A stretch of DNA of 64,000 nucleotides from UBA4486 sp041984885 (lineage in GTDB: Bacteria > Pseudomonadota > Gammaproteobacteria > Eutrophobiales > Eutrophobiaceae), in assembly GCA_041984885.1 (NCBI GenBank), contig JBHIXH010000007.1:11115-75114 (forward strand), in the 5' to 3' direction. This document shows, one piece after another, positions 24,616-31,992 of this stretch (the stretch's first letter is position 1; each line of letters starts with the position of its first letter). The notes beneath the pieces were generated by a model. It ran no database searches. It was given only the letters and a program-made list of their open reading frames with translations, and was not told the origin of the DNA. Position numbers and translations under genes: made by a program.

Positions 24616-25533
24616 ATGATTGACAAACTATCCCGGCTTATACTTCAACTCTGCTTGCTGCTGTTTGCGTGCGGTGCCTGGTCAGTTGATCGTCATGATG
24701 AAGTCAATCTGTTTATTTCCGACGGTCATCAAAGCCGCACTGTAGCGAAACTGCTCTCCGAAAGACTGGAGCATGAGGGGATTCCATACAACTCACACCT
24801 GGTTGATAAATATTTTTCCGCGGATACCGTTTCAACAGGGCGGAACAATCTGAATATTTGTATTGGCACCGACGCTACGCGTCTGGTGCTGCGCAGAAAT
24901 ATGCAGGGGAAAACCTATTCGGCATTGATTCCGGAAATTACGTTTCACAGCCTGCTGAAAGAATTTCCTGATGCCCAAACCCGGTTTGAACAGGATGAAC
25001 TGCATGTTTTCTACCTGGACCAGCCACTGCATCGTTATCTGGCACTGTCCAGATTCATCGGCAACGACATTAAAAACATTGTCCTGTTTCAGGATGAGAT
25101 ACAACAAACTATCGACCAACAACATAGCTCTAACAATGATGACAACCTGAACCTGCAGCAATTTGTCCTTGGTGATGAAAAACCTGATACTGATCAAATT
25201 GAGAAGCTGCTTGCCAGCTCTGATGTAGCGATCATTCGCCCAAGCAAGCACCTGAATCCACAAACAAGCAAATGGCTGCTATATGCCGCCTATCGAAATA
25301 AAATTCCGGTTATCACGTTTTCCAAAGCCTTTCTGGATGCCGGATCCATTGCCAGCCTGACCAGTGATATTCAGTCAATCACCAGAGAAATTGTCGACAA
25401 CGCAATAGCCCTGTATTTCGATAAAAACCGGCAACCATCTGGACAGTATTCCAGTGATTATGATGTTCAAATTAATGCCTCGGTAGCGAGCTTTTTTTCC
25501 ATAGATCTGCAGGGCACTCCTGTTCCGGAATAA
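24616..25533 (+). CDS. Periplasmic binding-protein-like protein (ABC_sub_bind type)
   Basis: 305 residues with a signal peptide (1-23, LILQLCLLLFACGAWS). The layout of a Rossmann-like periplasmic binding fold is visible: NLFISDGHQSRTVAKLLSER at the start, NICIGTDATRL, ALIPEITFHSLL, the linker YLDQPLHRYLALSRFI and NIVLFQDE, then VAIIRPSKHLNPQTSKWLLY, RNKIPVITFSKAFLDAGSIA and a C-terminal helix. The D-Q-P-x-x-R-x-L-x-L-x-R block is typical of the ABC_sub_bind/TrpX family. No ABC permease or ATPase is nearby. It ends 2 bp before the hybrid kinase start, so the two are probably made together and may interact in the periplasm. The assignment by eye is moderate. Confidence 0.7.
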   Translation: MIDKLSRLILQLCLLLFACGAWSVDRHDEVNLFISDGHQSRTVAKLLSERLEHEGIPYNSHLVDKYFSADTVSTGRNNLNICIGTDATRLVLRRNMQGKTYSALIPEITFHSLLKEFPDAQTRFEQDELHVFYLDQPLHRYLALSRFIGNDIKNIVLFQDEIQQTIDQQHSSNNDDNLNLQQFVLGDEKPDTDQIEKLLASSDVAIIRPSKHLNPQTSKWLLYAAYRNKIPVITFSKAFLDAGSIASLTSDIQSITREIVDNAIALYFDKNRQPSGQYSSDYDVQINASVASFFSIDLQGTPVPE

Positions 25534-25535
25534 CA

Positions 25536-27812
25536 ATGTTTAAACGCAACAATATATCCTGGATAGAAAAACTCAGCGTGAGACATTTCCTGATGGCACT
25601 CTGGCTGACACCGATCATCGTGCTGGGATTAGTCATAGGTTCATATACTATTAACAGTTTCGTTAACCATATTACATCAATACTGGCAACCAATCGTTTA
25701 AACACGCTTGACTATCTTTCAAGGAATGCTGAATTCAGTCTGTTTTCCGGCAATACACCGGTACTGACAGACATAGCCAATTCCGTCAGGTCTGAGGGGA
25801 TCAAGGGCGTTTTATTTTTATCCGATAATTTTAATATCATTGCGCACTCCAGTAACCTTAAAGATGTATATCGGCTTATTCCGGATAATTTGTCAGAATT
25901 TCAATCGAGAACAGTTCTGGACACGGGCAGGACCTCGATAATATATAACCCCGTCATCAGTGAAGGCATTCAGACATTCAATGATGATGATAATGACAAG
26001 ATACTTGGCTACACTGTTTTGCTCGTATCAGAAAACTATGTGCAGAATATACGTCGTGAGTTACTGACGACATCATTTTTACTGCTGATCTTTTCAATAA
26101 TCCTGCTGGTTATCCTGTTGCTTTATCTAAGCAAAAAAATTGATGCGCATGTGAGTAATATTATGCAGGCACTGGAGGATATCGGCCAGGGAAAATATGA
26201 ACAACACCGGGACCTGAAATTTCCATGGCAACTTAAAAAACTCTATGCAAGCATTAATACACTGGCTGCAGAATTAACAGAGTATAGAGGAAGTATGGAT
26301 TCGAAGGTGACCGCTGCAACAGAGGAACTGAATATCACATTACACAAACTGGAAGAAAAAAATCGTGATCTTGAATCTGCGAGAAAATCTGCAGAAACCG
26401 CCAATACAGCAAAAGATTTTTTTCTAGCCCGCATGAGCCATGAATTACGCACGCCGGTGAATGCGCTAATCGGCTTCAGCAAGCTGGCTGCCAACGAAAA
26501 TCAAACTGAAAAACTCGTTGAATACAACGAAATCATCCAACACTCTTCAGAGCATCTGTTGACACTAATCGAGGATTTAATGGATTTATCCATCATCGAG
26601 ATGGATAAAATTCGCATCAATAAAACCGGTTTCAGCGTTCATAAATTAATCGAGGAAATAAAATATTTTCATTCTTCAAAACTACTAATAAACAACCTCA
26701 GACTGGTGACAAATATAGATGACGGGATTTATGAATATATACATACAGATCGTACACGTCTCCTGCAAATACTGAATAACCTGGTTTCAAACAGTATTAA
26801 ATTTACCCAAAATGGAGAAATATCCGTATTACTCAGTCTGGTTTCTGATTCAGAGCTACATCAAACTGTACGTTTTGCCGTTAAAGACACAGGACGTGGG
26901 ATCAAGCAGGAAAACCTAGAGAGTATTTTTAATTCTTTTGTGCAACTGGAAAAAAATGTAAACCCGTCGCAGGGTTCAGGTCTTGGTCTGGCCATTGTCA
27001 AACAACTGGTCAACGCATTAGGCGGAGAAATTTCAGTCGAGAGTATTGAATCAGAAGGTTCCAGATTCTCGTTCATCCTGGAACTGGGCAAGGCAAACCA
27101 GGAAGAGACTAGCCCGGACAAAGCAGTTCCAGAACACACGCTTAATCAGGCACTCGCGGAGAAAACTGTGCTGATTGCCGAGGATCATGACTACAGTCGT
27201 CTGCTATTAATCGAATTTCTTGCCCGCTATGGCATGAAGACAATTGAATCCAGAACAGTTGATGAATTACTTGAACTGGCGACGGAAACCAGACCGGATG
27301 TATTCCTGATTGATATCCACCTTTCCGGTCAGTCCGGCATTGAACTTGCTCGCAGACTAAAATCACCTGATTGCCTGGTCAAAAACGTGCCAGTGATTCT
27401 GATGACCGCGGATGTCACCTTAAATGTGCAACAGGTTTGTGAAGATAGCAACGCCGATGACATGATCTACAAACCGGTCGATTTTGCAATTTTATTGCAC
27501 AAGATTGCTGTGCACACTGACGGGGTCAACCCGGACTCAAACATATCCATTCCTGAATTTGAAGATTTAGTTAATGAAGAGGAGCTAAAAAACGAAATTA
27601 ATTATTTAATAGGAAAACTCATCACAGCTGCCCGGGATAAAAACCTAGATTTGCTACGCGAATTCAGACACAAGCTAGATGGCATTATTCAGCTTGTCAG
27701 GGAGGCCGGCTTGAGCAAGGCCCTGCAACAGGCCCGGGATATCCGTCTGAACGAAATCGAGGAAATCACGCAAACCTATTCAATAATCAGGGAAACCTAC
27801 TTGACAAAATAG
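25536..27812 (+). CDS. BarA-like hybrid sensor histidine kinase
   Basis: 758 residues. TM helix at about 20-42, a periplasmic sensor domain of about 135 residues (RLNTLDYLSRNAEFSLFSGN, then VLFLSDNFNIIAHSS) resembling BarA, a second TM helix near 180-200, a HAMP-like linker and coiled coil, HisKA with H302 in ARMSHELRTPVNALIGF, HATPase_c with NLVSNSIKFT, DTGRGI and GSGLGLAI, and a receiver with D593 in FLIDIHLSG. The last 100 residues form a helical bundle with FRHKLDGIIQL, where H712 could be a degenerate Hpt histidine. The predicted relay is H302 to D593 to (possibly) H712 to the LuxR-type regulator. Last gene of the locus; a terminator follows at once. Confidence 0.9.
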   Translation: MFKRNNISWIEKLSVRHFLMALWLTPIIVLGLVIGSYTINSFVNHITSILATNRLNTLDYLSRNAEFSLFSGNTPVLTDIANSVRSEGIKGVLFLSDNFNIIAHSSNLKDVYRLIPDNLSEFQSRTVLDTGRTSIIYNPVISEGIQTFNDDDNDKILGYTVLLVSENYVQNIRRELLTTSFLLLIFSIILLVILLLYLSKKIDAHVSNIMQALEDIGQGKYEQHRDLKFPWQLKKLYASINTLAAELTEYRGSMDSKVTAATEELNITLHKLEEKNRDLESARKSAETANTAKDFFLARMSHELRTPVNALIGFSKLAANENQTEKLVEYNEIIQHSSEHLLTLIEDLMDLSIIEMDKIRINKTGFSVHKLIEEIKYFHSSKLLINNLRLVTNIDDGIYEYIHTDRTRLLQILNNLVSNSIKFTQNGEISVLLSLVSDSELHQTVRFAVKDTGRGIKQENLESIFNSFVQLEKNVNPSQGSGLGLAIVKQLVNALGGEISVESIESEGSRFSFILELGKANQEETSPDKAVPEHTLNQALAEKTVLIAEDHDYSRLLLIEFLARYGMKTIESRTVDELLELATETRPDVFLIDIHLSGQSGIELARRLKSPDCLVKNVPVILMTADVTLNVQQVCEDSNADDMIYKPVDFAILLHKIAVHTDGVNPDSNISIPEFEDLVNEEELKNEINYLIGKLITAARDKNLDLLREFRHKLDGIIQLVREAGLSKALQQARDIRLNEIEEITQTYSIIRETYLTK

Positions 27813-27835
27813 ACCCCGCTTTCGCGGGGTTTATC
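27813..27835 (+). terminator. Rho-independent terminator of the sensory locus
   Basis: ACCCCGC-tttc-GCGGGGT followed by TTTAT, directly after the kinase stop codon. Confidence 0.9.
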
Positions 27836-27852
27836 TGTTTATAAATATTGAA

Positions 27853-28515
27853 TCAATAAATACGCTTTCTTCGTACAAATCCTATCCCGGCTAACCCCAG
27901 CCCCATTAGCCCGGCTGTTAGCGGTTCCGGGACTGATGTAACCGAGACAGAGGTTAAGGCGAACCGGGCTGTTTCATCCACTTCTGAAAATTCTTCGCCA
28001 AATGACATGAAATTGAGATTGCCGGAAAAATAATTCGGTGTATCGGCCCACAGTGCCAGAATTTCAGCCGGACCGACGACACTGAGGTTGTCCAGCACCG
28101 ACAGGTTTTCAGTGCCGACAGCAAACTGTAATCGGTCGACGCTTAACCCGCCAATCGTTGATGATGTAAATGGCGGAGCACCGGCAATCAGGATACTGTC
28201 GACGACGGGTGCAGAGGAACCGGCCATATCATCATTTCTCACCGTCGCTGTGCCGCCTGAGGTAGAGGCGGAATATCCACCAATGCTCAGATTGAAAGAC
28301 GAGATTGATGTCGACGCAAGATTATCCGTATCAACCACTATCTGGCCGGAGACAGCATCACCAATGCTGAAAACACTATCGATTACATCAACGCCCGGTT
28401 CACCATATTTTGTCAGGCTTTCCAGTTCACCTGTGAAGTTGATTATAAATGGTGCGGCGTGCACTGCCTGCATCGACAGCATTATTGCGAGTATAAGTTT
28501 TATAATAAATCTCAT
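27853..28515 (-). CDS. PEP-CTERM sorting-domain protein
   Basis: 220 residues from the ATG at 28515, which is set by AAGGAG six bases upstream; the longer frame from a TTG at 28533 would swallow that site. Signal peptide (residues 1-21, IKLILAIMLSMQAVHA), a beta-rich Ser/Gly/Thr middle, and the C-terminal sorting signal VPEPLTAGLMGLGLAGIGFV followed by RRKR: a PEP motif, one TM helix and a basic end. Such proteins are processed by exosortase and linked to exopolysaccharide production. No exosortase gene is in the window. A sigma-54-type promoter lies upstream (separate entry). Confidence 0.92.
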   Translation of the reverse strand: MRFIIKLILAIMLSMQAVHAAPFIINFTGELESLTKYGEPGVDVIDSVFSIGDAVSGQIVVDTDNLASTSISSFNLSIGGYSASTSGGTATVRNDDMAGSSAPVVDSILIAGAPPFTSSTIGGLSVDRLQFAVGTENLSVLDNLSVVGPAEILALWADTPNYFSGNLNFMSFGEEFSEVDETARFALTSVSVTSVPEPLTAGLMGLGLAGIGFVRRKRIY

Positions 28516-28608
28516 TTTAAACTCCTTATTCAATCAAATTTTGTATAAGCATTGTTTGTATAGGCCTGCAATCACCCGCCAGGGTTTAATACGCGTATAA
28601 AACGACTA

Positions 28609-28625
28609 GGCAAACTGAATGCCAG
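28609..28625 (-). promoter_or_regulatory. Sigma-54 (-24/-12) promoter for the PEP-CTERM gene
   Basis: Minus-strand CTGGCATTCAGTTTGCC fits TGGCAC-N5-TTGC: GG and GC are separated by exactly ten bases and only the last C of TGGCAC differs. The start of transcription would be near 28598, giving an 83-nt leader. In other bacteria PEP-CTERM genes are controlled by the PrsK/PrsR two-component system with sigma-54. A 7-bp inverted repeat ATTAGTT-aca-AACTAAT at 28648-28664 lies just upstream. Confidence 0.65.
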
Positions 28626-29126
28626 TGTTGATAGTTTTTATATTTCAATTAGTTACAAACTAATACTTTGGAATTATGTAAAACAATCCGACTACTACTA
28701 GAGTGTTAGAAATATTTAATCGGCTTTGATTTTCAAGTGCTTGGGTAATCAGTCGACTCTTTAAATCAAAATAAGGTGTAAACTATTTCGACTTATACGA
28801 AAGTATTAGTCTGACTTATGAGTGAAAAGCTACAGTATCTGGCAGCATATACTGATCATACTGCCTCTATACCGGGCATAATCATCTTCGCCGGGTTATT
28901 GTCAGGTGTTCTCAATTTACTATTTGACTTGATCTCCATCTATTATGCTGGATGCGGACCACGACTTTGTATAAGAAACGTGAATAGCAAATGAACAATA
29001 GCGTAACAGGCTTTGACTGCCTTCACTTCTGGCGTCGGCTGGTTTGACAAGCTGTATTTTCGTCTTCGGTTTACCGTGCCGGTCGTTGATGAAAGCATGT
29101 CTGCCTGAAGCATTCAGTCTAAACAA
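28626..29126. other. 501-bp AT-rich intergenic region
   Basis: Apart from the inverted repeat at 28648-28664 no strong feature is seen. A minus-strand open frame of 87 codons (28920-29183) overlaps the start of the channel gene; its product (LNASGRHAFINDRHGKPKTK and so on) matches nothing I recognise and it lacks a ribosome-binding site, so it is not called. Confidence 0.4.
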
Positions 29127-29549
29127 TTGTTGCTGACAACCATCATTAATATTTTTATCCTGAGCCTGTGCATACTCGTTCATTACGAGATGCTGGCGCG
29201 TTTAACGATGTTATTACCAGGACTGCAAATACTGCCGCGCTTCAAAGTACTACTCGGTGTGCTTGGTGCGCTGGTCGCACATGTCATCGAGATATGGATC
29301 TTTGCAATTGCCTACCTGTTACTGATCAAGTCGAATCAATTTGGCTACCTGACCGGAGAACTGCAGCATGGTCTTCTCGATTACGTGTATTATTCGTTTG
29401 TCACTTACACTTCGCTCGGTCTTGGTGATATTGTACCGCATGGAGATATCCGTTACCTGAGCGGACTGGAGGCCTTGATCGGCCTGTTATTGATCGCCTG
29501 GTCAGCCTCGTTTCTCTACATGGAAATGCAAAAATACTGGAAACAATAA
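29127..29549 (+). CDS. Two-TM potassium-channel-like protein
   Basis: About 140 residues. Hydrophobic helices at 4-18 and 38-62, then a pore loop with TYTSLGLGDIVP and a final helix LEALIGLLLIAWSASFLYM. The pore sequence T-x-T-S-L-G-L-G-D is close to the K+ selectivity filter T-x-x-T-x-G-Y-G-D, but with L-G-L-G in place of V-G-Y-G, so ion selectivity may differ. It has no cytoplasmic ligand-binding domain. The start is a TTG at 29127 or 29130 without a clear Shine-Dalgarno site, so the N-terminus is uncertain. The stop overlaps the next start as TAATG. Confidence 0.75.
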   Translation: MLLTTIINIFILSLCILVHYEMLARLTMLLPGLQILPRFKVLLGVLGALVAHVIEIWIFAIAYLLLIKSNQFGYLTGELQHGLLDYVYYSFVTYTSLGLGDIVPHGDIRYLSGLEALIGLLLIAWSASFLYMEMQKYWKQ

Positions 29550-29902
29550 TGATGAAGATTAAAACAGTTATATTTCTTACTTTTCTCACTGCCTGCCTCA
29601 CTGCATATGCGGAAGATGTCAACGAGTTATGCAAACGTCATTCTATAGACGCGATCAAAACGATATATGAAGACATGTTGCCGGAACTATCCGAACAACA
29701 ACTGAAAGATGCACTATTGATTACGCATCAAAGTTGTCAAAACTTCTTTGGTGAAAAAATTGCCCGACTGGAACAGCAGCAGGAAGAATCTCCGGTCGCT
29801 GAACAGCAGGACACCAGCAGCGACTGGTTTTCGAAATACGTGTTTGAAGGAGACCCGCATGAAAAATCCGGTGTCAAGCGTCTGAAAAATCGCAAACGCT
29901 AG
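29549..29902 (+). CDS. Small secreted protein of unknown function
   Basis: 117 residues: a signal peptide (1-21, VIFLTFLTACLTAYAE), a helical middle with two cysteines (NELCKRHSIDAIKTIYEDML, then HQSCQNFFG) that could pair in the periplasm, a Q/E-rich linker and a basic tail. I do not recognise the family. It is coupled to the channel-like gene by a 1-nt overlap (TAATG), so the two products may work together. Its stop overlaps the convergent DUF1232 gene by 4 nt. Confidence 0.6.
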   Translation: MMKIKTVIFLTFLTACLTAYAEDVNELCKRHSIDAIKTIYEDMLPELSEQQLKDALLITHQSCQNFFGEKIARLEQQQEESPVAEQQDTSSDWFSKYVFEGDPHEKSGVKRLKNRKR

Positions 29903-30267
29903 AGTTGTATCAGGCTTATGATTCCATAAAAAACTGCAATCCATATCAGTAATACCAGAATGACACCAAATATGGGCAGGCCCGATGAAAGCTGCACAGT
30001 TGATACTGACTTTTGACGTAATTCATGTTCCAGTTCTGCTGGTATCAGTTTCATACATATTGATAGCATGACTGGTATAAGTATCAGTTCATCCAGCAAC
30101 CCGATGATCGGTATAAAATCCGGAATCAGGTCAACGGGACTAACGACATACGCAAGCAAAATAATTAACAGAATTTTACTTACAGCAGGCGTGCGTCTGT
30201 CTGAGACAGAAAGATATAACAGGTAGATATCCTGTTTAAACCTGTCTGCCAGCTCGACGAGTTTCAA
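29899..30267 (-). CDS. DUF1232 (YkvA-like) small membrane protein
   Basis: 122 residues. The family block LAYVVSPVDLIPDFIPIIG then LLDELILIPVML is plain, with further hydrophobic segments at the C-terminus (GVILVLLIWIAVFYGIISL). The function of the family is not known. It starts 6 bp after the batD stop and looks like the last gene of the aerotolerance operon here, which is not its standard partner set. Confidence 0.85.
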   Translation of the reverse strand: MKLVELADRFKQDIYLLYLSVSDRRTPAVSKILLIILLAYVVSPVDLIPDFIPIIGLLDELILIPVMLSICMKLIPAELEHELRQKSVSTVQLSSGLPIFGVILVLLIWIAVFYGIISLIQL

Positions 30268-30273
30268 TCCGGT

Positions 30274-31989
30274 TTAATTCAGCCTGAATAATGGCTGCAA
30301 CGATGTAGCTGTTTGTTTATGACTTGATGACAGGCCAGAGGTCGCCCGGCTAAAAGCCTCCCGGAACCTTGTGCCATCCCATTGACTGGCATTCGGGCTA
30401 TAGAGCTGATCGCGTAGATTGGCAATCAGGGGTCTGACGGGTTCATCCAGGCGGGTTTCAATTTCGTTCAAATTAAGTGGTGGCGATTCGGGCCAGTTAG
30501 CCCGACCCCATCTCAGTAATGCCTGGTGACAGGCAGACGCGTCGTTATTCTTGCAGGCGGTTTCGATCTGCTTTAATGCGGTCTTCACCGGAACAGCATT
30601 ATCGCTGTCATCTGTACTTGCTTGTCCCTGTCGTGATCGCCACCAGAGAAACAGTGTTATCAACCAGGCGAAACAAACACCGACAGCCAGCGTTTGCCAG
30701 AAGAGAACCGTCTGTGCCCCCTGCTCGGCACCGGGGTTTGACTGCATAACCGACTCTGCCTGTTCAGTATTCTTCGCTTCATCTCCCGAAATGCCGGCTT
30801 CAATCGGCAAGCCGATCGCCGGGCTGTCCGTAGTCTGCAACGCGGCTGGTAAAACCTGGATTTCCCTCGCAGGGACACTGACTGATTTTGTTTTTTCATC
30901 ACTCACCGACCAGTAGTCCAGCGCGATCTCCGGTAGTGTAAATTTGCCGGCTTGCGACGGGATGATCGCAATTTTTTCCTCACGTATTCCGACCAGCCCG
31001 TTATCTTCGGTATCATTTTTTAATGTCGGTTGATCCGGGTAGGTTTTTAACTGTTCCGGCAATTGCAGTTGCACCTCGGGTAATTGATTTGCCGGTAACC
31101 CGTGACCGGTTAGCGTCAATGTTAACGTTACCGGTTCACCAACACGGAATACGGGCGGTTCCTGTGGCCAACCGACCTCCAGCTTCAGGCTGTGCAGGGG
31201 CAACCAGGTAGCACCGGTAAATGTAGCAGGTACCGGCTTGACCTCGATCACTTTTTGTTCGGAGCGACGAATAATCGACTTAGGTTGTTGTCCAAACGGA
31301 TCCGCGAAGAACCGATCCATGCCTTTGGTCGCCTTGAATATGACCTGGTTCAGGATCAATTCACCACTCGCTTGTGGGTACAGGGCATAGTAACGTTCAA
31401 AAACATCATACAGCCGACCGTCGATCCTTGATCGGTAGCGGTTATCCGCCTTGACACTCTCGACAAATGTATCAACGCCACTGGCTGTCAATGGTGATAA
31501 TGTTGCGTTGGCGACCGCGATCGATCGGTACACACGAACAGTGACACCAAGTTGTTGTTGTACATAGATAGCATCATCACTGACTTCTACTTCGACATAG
31601 ACTTCCCTGCCTTTTTCCTTATCATCGCCGGACTGTTTTACCTGAATGACACCGGCCTGGCTCTTGTCGCTACCAAATGTTATTTCCGGGATCGTGATTT
31701 CACCCGAGCGTTTCGGCAATAACGTCACGATCCATTTTTTTTCACTGATTTGTTTGCCATTGATTATCGATATTTGACTGCTTTGCTGTGTGCCAAGCAC
31801 CTCGAAATCAATATTCAATGGGGAAAAATCGGGATCATCGTCGACACTCTCGCCGGCACTGAAAACCAGCCGAAAAGTTTCATCGAGCGAGACCGGATTG
31901 CGATCAGTTTCAACAACGATGTCGGCAGCCTGCAGCGTAGTTGTAACAGTGAGGCCAAGTACAAGAAATATACTTTGCAACATTCTCAT
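30274..31989 (-). CDS. batD: BatD, aerotolerance operon protein
   Basis: 571 residues. Signal peptide (1-21, SIFLVLGLTVTTTLQAAD), periplasmic beta-sandwich repeats typical of BatD (VETDRNPVSLDETFRLVFSA; GEPVTLTLTLTGHGLPANQL), one TM helix near 430-450 (TLAVGVCFAWLITLFLWW) and a cytoplasmic helical tail. It is thought to form a membrane complex with BatA, BatB and MoxR that helps cells cope with oxidative or envelope stress; the mechanism is unsettled. It follows batBC after 3 bp. Confidence 0.9.
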   Translation of the reverse strand: MRMLQSIFLVLGLTVTTTLQAADIVVETDRNPVSLDETFRLVFSAGESVDDDPDFSPLNIDFEVLGTQQSSQISIINGKQISEKKWIVTLLPKRSGEITIPEITFGSDKSQAGVIQVKQSGDDKEKGREVYVEVEVSDDAIYVQQQLGVTVRVYRSIAVANATLSPLTASGVDTFVESVKADNRYRSRIDGRLYDVFERYYALYPQASGELILNQVIFKATKGMDRFFADPFGQQPKSIIRRSEQKVIEVKPVPATFTGATWLPLHSLKLEVGWPQEPPVFRVGEPVTLTLTLTGHGLPANQLPEVQLQLPEQLKTYPDQPTLKNDTEDNGLVGIREEKIAIIPSQAGKFTLPEIALDYWSVSDEKTKSVSVPAREIQVLPAALQTTDSPAIGLPIEAGISGDEAKNTEQAESVMQSNPGAEQGAQTVLFWQTLAVGVCFAWLITLFLWWRSRQGQASTDDSDNAVPVKTALKQIETACKNNDASACHQALLRWGRANWPESPPLNLNEIETRLDEPVRPLIANLRDQLYSPNASQWDGTRFREAFSRATSGLSSSHKQTATSLQPLFRLN

Positions 31990-31992
31990 TGA

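Noticed and set aside
28516..28533. TTG start for the PEP-CTERM protein
   Set aside because: It would include the AAGGAG ribosome-binding site of the ATG at 28515 within the coding region.
28920..29183. Minus-strand 87-codon frame, possibly a mobile-element remnant
   Set aside because: No start signals, no recognised domain, and it overlaps the more convincing channel gene.
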